Below are positions 37,301-48,259 of a stretch of 64,000 nucleotides of DNA, piece by piece; the first letter of the stretch is position 1, and each line of letters opens with the position of its first letter. The stretch comes from Hemileia vastatrix (lineage: Eukaryota > Basidiomycota > Pucciniomycetes > Pucciniales > Zaghouaniaceae). The DNA lies in the NCBI GenBank assembly GCA_030280995.1, contig JASXTE010000011.1, positions 25,714,817-25,778,816 on the forward strand, written 5' to 3'. The position numbers were made by a program, and so were the translations under genes. The notes below the pieces were generated by a model. The model made no database searches and was not told the DNA's origin. It worked only from the letters and a program-made list of their open reading frames with translations.

Positions 37301-40300
37301 GCTCAATCATTGCACAATAAGTAGTTTGATATTGCCAAAATGTCCTCCTGATGATTTTTCAAAACTCATCAGGACACTTTCTTTGGTTTAACAAAAAATA
37401 AAATATAGTGCAAGTTTAGCCCTGGTGGTGCAAATTTGATCTAACACCTCTACTTGTTATTGATAGTGGGAACTTTCCTTAGATTTTTTTTCTTATTTTA
37501 TCCCTTTTATTTTACTTTTTTATTGCTCATATTGCTTTGGATATCAATTTTTAATTTTTAAAATAAATAATTTTCATACTCTTATACCTTTATTTAATAA
37601 TATATGATTAAAGGTGGAACACCACCTGGTATGCATTTTTCACACAAGTTATTACTATAGTAATAACGTTTATAATATGATGATGACAAAAAATTAATCG
37701 AATGGTAAATTTAAATGACACAAAAAGATCAAATTCCAGTGAAAATGTTTATAAGAAATCCCTTTTGAGTTTAAGAAGATTTTCTGTATGCCTACTCTCA
37801 ATTATAAAAGTGTCCAGCACAAGTTCGGCTGAACTTGTGCTGGACACTTTTGGTTGCATGAAGTCATATGAGATAAATTATCTCTATGGCAATAAAAATG
37901 ATATTTCACTCAATTATTGAAGTAAAGAATGTTTAATATTGTAAAATTGTCCCCTGGAAGTCTGTCCAAACCTCAGGTCAAAATTTTTTAGCTATACATA
38001 AAAGTAAGTTTAGACCAAGTCTTGACCTAGGGGTCCCCAACTGTCCCAACACCACTTCTGGCTCTTGATAGTAAAAATTTTACTTGTATTTTTTATTTCG
38101 TATTTGATTGCATTTATTTTCATTTTACTTTTCTATTACTCTTTTTAATTTTAAATATCAATTTATTTTTTAAAAAACTAAACATATTCCTTTTTTTTTA
38201 ACTTTATATAATAATATTATTAAATGTGTAACATCACCAATTTTGCATTTGGAATGCAGGTTTTTGCTATACTAGAAAAATTAATAATATATATGGTGAC
38301 AAAAAATTAATTATAAGATAAATATGAATGATAAAAAAAAGTTAAAAACCCAATAGAAATGTGAAAAACAAAAAACTGATGTACTGAGAAACACTTCCAC
38401 CCTAGCTACTCTCCATCATAAAAGTGTCCAGCACAAGTTCAGCCGAACTTGTGCTGGACACTTTTGTTCAGGTGCAGTCAGATGGGATCAATTCTCTCTG
38501 TGGAAATTAAATTAAAAAAATGCTAAATAATTACATTAGAAGTAGTTTGGTATGGCTGAATTATCCGCCTTGAGTTTTTCCAAACCTCAGGTGAAAAATT
38601 TTTTATCTTTAAAAAAAATTAAATTTTATCAAATTTAGCCCTGATGGCACCCATTTGTTTCAACACCTCTACTGGCTCTTGAAGGCAGGAATTTTTCTTG
38701 AATTTTTCTTTTTCATATTTGATCTCTTTTACTTTACTTTTTTATCACTCATGTTACATTTGGATATTAATTTATAATTTTGGAAAAAAAATCATTTTCA
38801 TATTTTTTTAACATTTTTTAATAATATTATAAAAGGTGTAATATAACATGGCATGCATTTGGCGCACAAGTTTTTATATACTAATAAAATTAATAATATT
38901 CTAATGACAAAAAATTAATCAGATAATAAAATATGAATAACACAGAAAGATCAAATACCAGTTGACATGTTTTAAAAAAATAACAGTTTCACTGAATAAG
39001 ACCTGCACCCTAGCTACTCTCCATCACAAAAGTGTCCAGCACAAGTTTGGCCAAACTTGTGCTGGACACTTTTGGTCAGGTGCAGTCATATGGGATCAAT
39101 TCTTTCTATGGCAATGAAAAAAATTATTTGATAAGAAACTTCACTAGATGTAGTTTGATATAGCTGAATTATCCACCTAGAGTTCATCCAAACCACAGGT
39201 ACACAATTTTTTATCTTTAAAAAACAGTCAATTTAGTACAATTTATCCCTGATGGCTCTCATTTGCTTCAAAATCTCTACTGGCCTTTGATATTAGGAAT
39301 AATACTTGGAGTTCGTTTTTCATATTTGATCCCTTTAACTTAATTTTTTCTTCCTTATATTGCTTTTGGATATCAATTAATAATTTTGAAAATAAATTAT
39401 TTTAATATTTTTATACATTTTTTTAATAATATTAAAAAAGGTGTAATGTCACTCAGTATGCATTTGGCACACAATTTTTTGCTATACTTATATAATTAAT
39501 AATATAATTAAGACAAAAAATTAATCAAACAATATGTATGAGTGAGGCACAACGATAAAATACCAGTAGACATGTTTGTAAGAAATACCAGATGAACTGA
39601 AGAAAAAATCTACCCCAGCCACTCTCCATCATAGAAGTGTCCAGCACAAGTTTGGCCAAACTTGTGCCGGACACTTTTGGTCATGTGCAGTCAGATGGGA
39701 TCAATTCTCTGTATGGCAACAAAAAAATGTTTTTATCAAATTTCACTAGAAGTAGTTTGGTTTAGCTGAATCATCCACCTGCTGTTCTGCCCAATATCAG
39801 GTGTATAATTTTTTATCTTTAAAGAAAAGGTCACTTATTACGATTAAGCCCTGATGGCTCCCATTTGCTTTAACACCTCTACTGGCTCTCAATAGCAGGA
39901 ATTTTACTAGTATTTTTTTCATATTTGAACTCTTTGACTTTTATTTTACTCTTTTATTCCTCTTTTTAATTTTAAATTTCTATTTAATTTTTGTAAAACT
40001 AATCCTTTCCATATTTATTTACATCTATTTTAAAAAATTATTGAAGGTATGACTTCACATGGTATGCATTTGGCACACAAGTTTTTGCTATACTAATAAC
40101 ATTAATAATATAATGGTGATAAAATATTAATCGGATGATAAATATGAAAGATACAGACTGATCAAATACCAGTAGACATGTTTATGAGAAATACAAGATG
40201 AAGGAACTGAAGAAAATTTCCACCCAAGCTACTCTCCATCATAAAAGTGTCCAGCACAAGTTTGGCCAAACTTGTGCTGGACACTTTTAGTCATGTGCAG

Positions 40301-41990
40301 TCAGATGGGATCAATTCTCAATATGGAAACAAAAAAACATTTTCTTATTAAACTTCACTACAAGTAGTTTTGTTTAGCTGAATCATCCACCTGTTGTTCT
40401 TCCCGACCTCAGGTGTATAATTTTTTATCTTTAAAAAAAAGGTCACTTATTACAATTTAGCCCTGATGGCTCCCATTTGTTTCAACACTTCTACTGGCTC
40501 TTGAGAGCAAGAATTTTACTAGTATTTTGTTTTTCATAATTGATCTCTTTGAGATTAATTTTACCTTTTTATCCCTCATATTGCTTTTTTATATCAATTT
40601 ATTTTTTGTAAAACAAATCATTTTCATATTTTTTTACCTTTATTTAATAATATTATAAAAGTTGTAACATCACCCAGTATGCGTTGGGCACATGAGTTTT
40701 TGCTATACTTATAATATTAATAATATAATGGTGACAATAAATTAATCAAATGATATATATGAGTGAGGCACAAAGATCAAGTACCAATGGACATGTTTAT
40801 AAGAAATACCAGATTAACTGAAGAAAAATTCTACCCTAGCTACTCTCCGTCATAAATGTGTCCAGCACAAGTTTGGCCAAACTTGTGCTGGACACTTTTT
40901 GTCTCATGCAGTCTGATGTGATCAATTCTCTCTCAATCATTGCACTAGAAGTTGTTTGATATGGCTAAATGGTTCTGCTGAAGTTTTTTAAAACCTCAGA
41001 TTGGCACTTTTTTGTTTTTCAAAAAAGCAATTATAGTCCAAGTTTAGCCTCACTGGTGGACATTTGCCCCAACATGTCTACTTGCTCTTGATGGCAGTAA
41101 TTTTATTTTAATTTTTTATTTCATATTTGATTCCTTTAATTTTACCTTTTTATCGCTCATATTGCTTTTGTATATCAATTTATTTTTTGTAAAACAAATC
41201 ATTTTCATATTTTTTTACCTTTATTTAATAATATTATAAAAGGTGTAACATCACCCAGTATGCATTGGGCACTTGAGTTTTTGCTATACTTATAATATTA
41301 ATAACATAATGGGGACCAAAAAACAATCAAATGATAAATATGAGTGAGGCACAAAGATCAAATACCAGTGGACATGTTTATAAGAAATACCAGATGAACT
41401 GAAGAAAAATTCCACCCTAGCTACTCTCCATCATAAAAGTGTCGAGCACAAGTTCAGCCAAACTTGTGCTGGACACTTTTGGTCACATGCAGTCTGATGT
41501 GATCAATTCTCTCTATTGCAATGAAAATGAATTTTTCTTCAATAATTGCACTAGAAGTTGTTTGATATGGCAAAATTGTCATCCTGAAGTTTTGGTAAAG
41601 CTCAAGTGGATTTTTTTTTATTTTTACAAAAAAGAAATTATAGTCCAAGTTTAGTGCCACTGGTGGGCATTCACCCCATCATGTCTACTTGCTCTTGATG
41701 GCAGGAATTTTACTTTAATTTTTTATTTCATATTTGATCCCTTTAATTTTATCTTTTTATCCCTCATATTGCTTTTGGGTATCAATTTATTTTTTGTAAA
41801 ACAAATCATTTTCATATTTTTTTACCTATATTTCATAATATTATAAAAGGTGTAACATCACCTGGTATGCGTTGGGCACACAAGTTTTTGCTATACTTAT
41901 AATATTAATAACATAATGGTGACAAAAATCAATCAAATGATAAATATGAGTGAGGCACAAAGGTCAAATACCAATTAATCAATAGTTCTT
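34346..41990. repeat. Tandem array of about 608-bp units, each with a 46-bp palindrome
   Basis: Twelve strong palindromes lie at 34769, 35374, 35980, 36592, 37199, 37806, 38420, 39028, 39633, 40243, 40854 and 41435. The spacings are 605, 606, 612, 607, 607, 614, 608, 605, 610, 611 and 581. The arm is AAAGTGTCCAGCACAAGTT and the core GGCC or close to it. Each is preceded by CTACTCTCCATCATAA and followed by GTGCAGTCAGATGGGATCAA. About 140 bp later comes a second, weaker palindrome, then about 370 bp of AT-rich spacer with CATCACCCAGTATGCATTTG. All frames in the array are shadows of the repeat. Confidence 0.9.
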
Positions 41991-42715
41991 TTTAATATTA
42001 TAAATTTTTTTATTAAATAAAATGGTAATAATGAATTATATTTTTCATCCACAATTCCACTCTAATGATTCCCACTGCACAAAAAGGGTTCACTCAGTCC
42101 TTTCTTTACTGCTTGTGCATATATTTTATTGCCCACAGTACTACAATTTTTTGTAGTGATTATCCCACATCTGATTCAGGAATATTTTTGAACAATATAA
42201 GTTTTTTTTACAAAAGACCTTATCATATCCAATATCCCACAAAAAATACAACCTGTTTTTGTATTAAAACCCATTAATTATTAAGAAATTGTTAAAATAA
42301 TTAGATTAGACCCTGGCACAGCTAGATCCATACCAACCGACCTAAAGTCTTTTCAATATTGAAAACAATTAAATAAAATTATGATATCATACTAAATTAT
42401 GGGCACCAACCATAATTCAGCACTTCTCATTTGCTCTGCTACAAAATGAGTGCATGTAGCATTTTTCTAACATTGGACTGTTTTTCTTCCTTCCCTCACA
42501 CCTTTAGTCCAGAATGAAAATTTAGTATGAGTTTTGGTCAAAATGGTTCGCCAGTGTTATCTGTATGCAATATGAATTCATATTGCATATTTCTATTTAT
42601 GCATAAAATATACTCGTTAAGCATCATTTTTTTGCATTTTTCAATCATTATGCATATTTATGCATATTCATATGCATATTCATTATACAGACTTATATGC
42701 ATATTAATATATTTT
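41991..42715. other. Unique right flank of the array
   Basis: No recognisable gene. The frame at 42065-42277 has no supporting motif. Confidence 0.35.
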
Positions 42716-42930
42716 ATTCATATACATATATGCACCTTTTTTTGCATATTCAATATGCATATTTTTAATGCATATTCAATATGCATATTTTTATGCATAT
42801 TCAATATGCATATTTTTATGCATATTCAATATGCATATTTTTTATGCATAATCACTATGCATATTTTTTATGCATATTATTATGCATATTTTTTATGCAT
42901 ATTTATTCTTCATAGTCATTATGCATACAC
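42716..42930. repeat. TATGCATATT minisatellite
   Basis: Runs of ATATGCATATTTTTATGCAT alternate with TATTCA over about 215 bp, with a period near 24 bp. The octamer ATGCATAT is itself palindromic. The long open frame here (42527-42970) is a by-product of the repeat. Confidence 0.8.
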
Positions 42931-43542
42931 TTTGGATAGGCATTTCACATCAATTTTTAGCATGCAATAAGTATCCACCATGCAAATTCAAATGCATATG
43001 CATCTATATCATACATGCAACATATATTCAAGTTTAATATTTGAATATTAAGGTATGCTAAGTGATGTTGTTCAACCTTTTGCCAAACCTGTGATTAACT
43101 GATGTTCAATGTGGTTCTTAAGCTCTGCTCAAGGAGGGATTGTTCTGGATTCAATCTGTGACAGTTTATTTTTTCAATGTTTTTTCATCAGATTTAAAAA
43201 CATCTTTCTGACAGTTTCAGGATGGTTTCCCAACAGTTTCCTGACAAATTCCTGATAGTTTCAAATAGAGGGAACTGCTAGCAGTTCACCCCCAGATTTC
43301 CCGTGGTGTTTATTATTACAATTACAATACAACACTTATTTCTATATTTTATAACCTAGTATTTACAACGGCGTAATTCTAATCTATAATCTATATTAAT
43401 ATTTTAAAACTACCTCTTTTATTTGAGTAAAACAATCATATTGATTTAGAAATACGTACCCTTTTGTTGAGAGACCATTAAACCCTTAAAACCCTCATAA
43501 AAACCTAGAATAAACTTCTAGACCCAAAAGGACCCCTTGACA

Positions 43543-44446
43543 ATATGTTAGGGAGGGACATAAGGTCAGAAAAATAAATGTAAGAAAAGTAAGTGCAAGA
43601 AAAATAAGTGCGAGAAAAGTAAGCGTAATAAAAATCATTTGCCACCATGAGAATTTTTTTTTTTTTTTTTAAAAAAAAAAAAATAATAATAAATTGTAAA
43701 AAATTAAAAAATATAAAAAATTAAAAAAAAAAAAAATGAAATAAAATAAAAATCATTTTTTTTTTTAAGGAAAAAAACAAAAAAACAAAAAAACAAAAAA
43801 AAAACAAAAAAAAATTTTTTTTTAAAAAAAGACAAAAATTTCCCATGGTTGCAAGATTTTTTTTTTTTTTTTTTTACTTATGTTTATTTTCTTTGCATAT
43901 TTTTTCTGCACATATTTTCTTGACACATATTTTTCTTGCACATATTTTTCTATCTTTATGTTCCTCCCTAAAATATCCTAAACTCGCGCTGGATATCCCC
44001 ATCCGGGATATCTTATTTGGTGCGTAGTGATTGTAGGGAGGGACATAAGGATATAAAAATATGTGTCAGAAAAATATGTGCAAGAAAAAAATATGTGTAA
44101 GGAAAATATGTGCAAAAAAAAAAAATATGTGAGAAAGAATATCTTGCAACCATGGGAATTTTTTTTATTTTTTTTTTTCTCCAAAAAAAAAAAAAAAAAA
44201 AAAAAATGATTTTTTAATTTCATTTTTTTTTTTTTTCCTGTTTTTTTATAAGTGTTTTTTTTGAGAAAAAAAAAAAAAAAAAAAATCATGGTTGTAAATG
44301 ATTTTTTATACACATGCTTTCCTCGCACTTATTTTTCTTGCACTTACTTTTCTTACATTTATTTTTCTGAACTTATGTCTCTCCCTAAAATATCCCTAAC
44401 TGGCGCTGGATATCCCCATCAGGGATATCTTACTTGGTGCGTAGTG
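43543..44446. repeat. Two adjacent fold-back arms with A/T homopolymer loops
   Basis: The first (to 44029) and second (44034-44446) both end in a TTGGTGCGTAGTG terminus, preceded by a GATATCCCCATCMGGGATATC palindrome. Both start TAGGGAGGGACATAAGG and share arms rich in AAAATAAGTGCGAG or TATGTG repeats. The centres are runs of A and T up to about 25 bases, where sequencing error is also likely. The second lacks its own CACTACGC left end. Confidence 0.7.
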
Positions 44447-44662
44447 TACCCCTAATACACCAACCTAACACACACACTTATTTTATTTTATTTTTTTTAT
44501 TTTATTTATTTATCTATTTTTATTTTTACATATCATCACATGCCTGTATGATTCTTTACTTAGCCTACACTCATATTCATTCACAAACATAAATAAATAA
44601 CCATCTTTCTCTCTCTATACACATACACACAGATATATATACATTTTTCATATTCTTTATTA
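44447..44662. other. Spacer and probable 3' flank of the NOL11-like gene
   Basis: AT-rich text with TTTTATTTTATTTT repeats and short ACACACA runs. It would contain the 3' untranslated region of the minus-strand gene. No separate feature is seen. Confidence 0.4.
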
Positions 44663-47600
44663 TCATAATTCAAACATTTCAAAACAATAATCTCCTTTAT
44701 TCAAATAATCTTGCCACAATTCTTTTCTCTTACTCTTTCTATTACTCTGACCACCATCATGGCTATGATTGACGTGACCCTTTTTAGTGGCTCTCCACGA
44801 GCGATTTTGGTTCCTTACAGAATCATATTTCTCTTTGGACTTTTCCTTCTTCTCATCATCATCATCATGATTATCAAGACTTTTATATTTTGAAAGATCA
44901 CCATTGACGAGATATTGTGGTTGAGGAGTTTTCTTCTTTTGATTGATCTTTGCTTTATTTTTGTCAACTTTCCGATTCATCGATAATAATCGATTTGGGT
45001 CTTCATTCATCAACCGATCTTGATCCTTTTTCATCCGTTTTTCAACCTTGGCCATCCGTTCTTGTTTTTCTGATGCTAATTTAAATCTTCCAAGAGGGCC
45101 ATATAAAATTTTTAATGGATCGGTTGATTTAATTTGTTGTGATATACTAGTATGTAAAGATGCCAATAAAGGATGCGAAGGTGTGAAACGGATGAGATCA
45201 AGAAAATGAGCATCGAAAAGCATTTGCGTAAACACTATCAACTGAAAATGTATATATATAATCTTAATTAGATAGACTATATAGCCTACAAAAAATTTTA
45301 TTTAAAAAAAAAAAAAAAAAATCACATGAATGAGTCAACTGACGTGATCAAGGTTAGGAACTTTGGTAGTTAATGGGTGAGAAGGGGAAGTTTTATCGAC
45401 AGATGTGTTGGATGGTTTTTTGCAAGATTTCACTTTTTTCATTTTTAACATATCTACAGACAACACGTCTTCATTACAGAATGAATGCCCATTGGCTTCT
45501 TGAGAAAGAGGAGCTGGATCATCTGGATCAAAACCCACTCGATACCACCACTGAATCCATTGTTCTAACAGAGTCAACATTTGAACAACGTCAGTTGTGT
45601 CTAACTGAGTTTTCAAAGCATGTCTCATTGCAACAGAGAATGATATTTGAGAAACAATTCGAGAAAAAGAAGCAGAGAAAAATGGGGAGGTTGTCTTTTG
45701 ATCAAGTCGAATGAAGACTTGAAGAGTGCGAATGATTTCCAATTCTGAAAGGTCGGTTAAGAACCAAAGAGCAAGATTGACTTTTCTCTAAAAATAAAAA
45801 TATGGGGAGGGAAAGAAAAAAAATGTTTATTATTATAATTATTTATATTAAAGAAATAAAAATAAAAATAAAAAAAGTGACCAACCCAATCTCGTGTTGC
45901 TCGAAGAGCACTTAAAACACCACCAGGAATGATTGATTGATGGACAAGACCTGAACAAATTAGACTGCTAACAATTTTCGAAGGGTATACAGCTACTTCT
46001 TGTTTAAATGAAGTAGATGTGTTAGAGAGGACGTGGTTGGTGTCAATTGAATAAAATGGGGCAAGACAAATTTCGATGATAGATTGGGTGATGTCTAATG
46101 GTAAAGAAATCTGCTCATGTATATAAAGAATTCAGCCCCTTTTCGTCGCACAAACTGAATATATATTGGTTATTGACCTGATTGAAAGATGTCGTCGGAA
46201 GATTTTTCCTCTCCTTCTTCTTCTTACCAACATCAGTTCGAGAGGTGAAATTTTGATGATGATGATGACAAGTATTAGTAAGATATTGGGACCATAATAC
46301 TTCAAGATGTTGAACAGTTTCTGAATTCCAGCCAGATGAAGGAAGAGGGAAACAATTGGAAATTGCATTAGAAAAGGGCTGTAGATGTTGACGAGACTTG
46401 GGGTCTAATAGTTGATCAACTGCCTTGGAAAGACGCTGAGAGGGTGATAGAAGGTTTGGGTGAGTCAACCATTTTTGAGTTGCTTCTCTGGCTTCAGAAG
46501 AAAGTGATTGAACCAAAGTAGGATGAGGCATATCAGGAAGAGACATAGTTTGGATGCATTGTTTGGAAGGGGATTGAAAGCAGAGGAAAGAACGGGCCAG
46601 GAGGTCGTCGGTGAAGACAGAAAGTCTTGGAAAGGAAGTAGAAGGATTAGAAGAGATGAGGGAATCAGGAAGGGGGGTAGAGATGGCAGAAAGAAGAGAA
46701 TGATGATAAGAATCGACTAGGAGAATAAGGAAGTGTGAAGAATCGGAGGGGTGAGGGGTATATATTAGTGTGAGGGGAGTGGACGAGGGCAGAGGTATGA
46801 TGGAGGTAGAAAGAGAGCTGAGTGGCTGTTTGAGGGAAGATAGTGATATAGGAGGACAACGAGCAATAGGAGCTAAGGAGAATGGGTTAGAAAGGAAATT
46901 GGAATGAGGAGTGCAATGAAGTTCAAAGGAGAGTAAAGTGCTTTGATGAGCTATTGGCCGAGACAAAGTAAAAATAAAAATAAGCAAAATAATCTTTTTT
47001 TCAAAAAAAAAAATAATAAAAAGAGAACCAACTGAGTAACGTTAGCCAGCCTTGGAGTGGATGAAAAGCAATATCAATAAATGGATGTTCATTAAAATCC
47101 AATTTGGCAAGATGTTTGATTTGAGAGCCATCGGACTCAATTGAAAAAAACTGAATAGAAAGAGCAGAGTGATGAGTTTGAGATGAAAAGGTGATGGGAG
47201 GGGTAGATTTGCGTTTTTTAGATTTAGAAGATTGATGATGATGGTCTATGAGAGGAGAATTTTTAGAGGAAGAAGAAGGAATCATGTGGATGGAGATGAA
47301 AAGGTAGGAGAGAGTCGAGTGATGGGGACCCAATAGATGTTTAGCCCATTGAGGTGAATGATGGATGGAGGAAGAGGAGGATGGATGAAAGAGAAAAGAG
47401 AGGAGGCGAGGAGATGGAAGAGATGACAGAGGAGAAGAAGGGGAGACGGGAAGACGGGCCAGGATGTTGGAGAGAGATGGATCGCAACAGAGAATTTGAT
47501 TTGAAGCAAGGAAGACGATGATGATAGGAGAAGAAGAAGAGGAGGGAAGAGGAGGAAGGATATGAAGAGCCAAGACAGGATGCTCAAAGGAACGAATGAG

Positions 47601-47999
47601 ATAAGGATCGGAAGAGTCAGAGAAGCCAGAAGGGAGTTGAATTTCGTGCCAAACCAAGACGGCATGACCTTGACGGACCAAAGGAAGAGGATGAGAAGGG
47701 GAAGAAGCAATGGGAGCATAGATGAAGCGTTGACGAGGGAGATGAAGATGATTAGTAAAAGATAAAGCGAGACAAGGATTAGAGAGGATTAGATCGGGAG
47801 GAAGAGGACGAGAAGAGAGGGGAGATTGAGAGGGGAGATGAAAAATAGACCAAGCATGATTAGGGATTGTAGTGATTGCATGATGAGAAGAAGAGGAAGA
47901 AGAGGAAGGAAAGTGGATGACGGGAAGAGTAGCCAAGAGAGGGGAAGAGTGAGGGTGAGGGTGAGTGTGTAAAGTGTAGGGAAGAGAGAGGATTGACAT
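44663..47999 (-). CDS. Probable nucleolar t-UTP protein, NOL11/Utp8-like (five exons)
   Basis: Exons on the minus strand: 47999-47033, 46950-46178, 46110-45886, 45787-45344 and 45241-44663, with GT-AG introns of 82, 67, 98 and 102 bp. The frame stays open for 995 codons. I chose the ATG at 47999 because the longer frame upstream reads through the promoter minisatellite. Residues 1-600 are Ser/Pro/His-rich with a possible beta-propeller region; residues 580-810 look helical. The C-terminal exon opens with MLFDAHFLDLIRF, continues as a charged coiled stretch and closes DYCFEMFEL. A DAHF-type block and an EVxEL-type terminus are what I recall at the end of NOL11, a t-UTP/UtpA subunit that couples rDNA transcription to pre-rRNA processing in the nucleolus. 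The family call is moderate; the gene structure is firmer. The protein would be longer than NOL11 or Utp8 (about 700). Confidence 0.6.
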
Positions 48000-48259
48000 T
48001 GAATGAAAGAGAATGAGAATGAGAATGAATAAATAAAAAAAAGACAAAAGAGTGCAAGTTGTGGTTGAAGGCAATTTGGATATGCATATGCATGTACTTC
48101 GCCATATGCATCTACTTCGCCATATGCATGTACATACTTCGCCATATGCATCTACTTCGCCATATGCATGTACATACTTCGCCATATGCATCTACTTCGC
48201 CATATGCATATATACCCCTCCCCCCTCCTTCCCCCCGCTTTTCCCTCCCTCTTCCAGCC
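48000..48259. promoter_or_regulatory. Shared divergent promoter
   Basis: The start codons of the two host genes are 260 bp apart and face away from each other, so both promoters must lie here or overlap the neighbouring 5' regions. The half next to the plus-strand gene is pyrimidine-rich (CCCCTCCCCCCTCCTTCCCCCC at about 48214-48235). The centre is the 39-bp minisatellite. Pairing a ribosome-assembly gene with a respiratory gene could allow joint growth control, which is an inference from layout alone. Confidence 0.6.
48081..48213. repeat. 39-bp promoter minisatellite with ATATGCAT palindromes
   Basis: CTTCGCCATATGCAT occurs six times (48098, 48115, 48137, 48154, 48176 and 48193), alternately followed by CTA and GTACATA. 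This makes a 39-bp higher-order unit repeated about three times. The octamer ATATGCAT is palindromic. Translated on the minus strand it gives a spurious repetitive N-terminus, which I excluded from the gene. Confidence 0.85.

Larger units (their letters stand above)
32779..43308. mobile_element. 10.5-kb non-coding element with 38-bp TIRs and palindromic satellite
   Basis: The ends are CACCACGGGAAATCT and its inverse AGATTTCCCGTGGTG. They extend through GGGGTGAA and a TGCTAGCA palindrome to about 38 bp with four mismatches. The flanking LTR sequence is duplicated as TTT (32776-32778, 43309-43311), and excision rejoins a normal LTR. The CACnAC ends, 3-bp duplication and subterminal TGCTAGCA palindrome place it with the CACTA-type elements of this window. 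The right 160 bp carry repeats of the form CTGACAGTTTC (43150-43265). Most of the interior is a tandem array of palindrome-bearing units. No transposase or other gene is recognisable, so mobility would need help in trans. Confidence 0.8.
32218..43542 (+). repeat. LTR of the chromovirus family, split by a 10.5-kb insertion
   Basis: The first 561 bp (32218-32778) run from TGTCAGCCAGGCTACTAG through the CCCTAACACCGTGCTCAA core (32399) and a CCTATAAAAGGCC box (32724). The remainder (43312-43542) matches the last part of the LTRs at 50157 and 58063, ending CCCCTTGACA. What follows is the fold-back arm, not a primer-binding site, so this is a solo LTR of about 790 bp. A 5-bp duplication is only partly visible (GGATG left, ATATG right). 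Confidence 0.8.
32166..44029. mobile_element. Fold-back CACTA-like element split by two nested insertions
   Basis: The left end CACTACGCACCAAGATATCC stops at 32217 within GAGTTGGGGAT. The text resumes at 43543 as ATATGTTAGGGAGGGACATAAGG and ends at 44029 with CTTATTTGGTGCGTAGTG, the inverse of the start. The intact sister arms confirm that GTTGGGGATAT...TAGGGAGG is contiguous. The arms are made of AAAATAAGTG-type repeats and a T/A-homopolymer loop. Without the insertions it is about 540 bp. Confidence 0.7.

Noticed and set aside
33351..41990. CRISPR-like array
   Set aside because: Regular spacing and palindromes superficially suggest it, but the period is 608 bp, the spacers are also repeated, and the DNA is eukaryotic.
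42527..42970. 147-codon open frame
   Set aside because: It is a translation of the TATGCATATT minisatellite.
47001..48191. Longer N-terminus of the NOL11-like gene starting in the minisatellite
   Set aside because: The extra residues are a translation of the 39-bp promoter repeat. The next ATG at 47999 gives a normal start and leaves a promoter.
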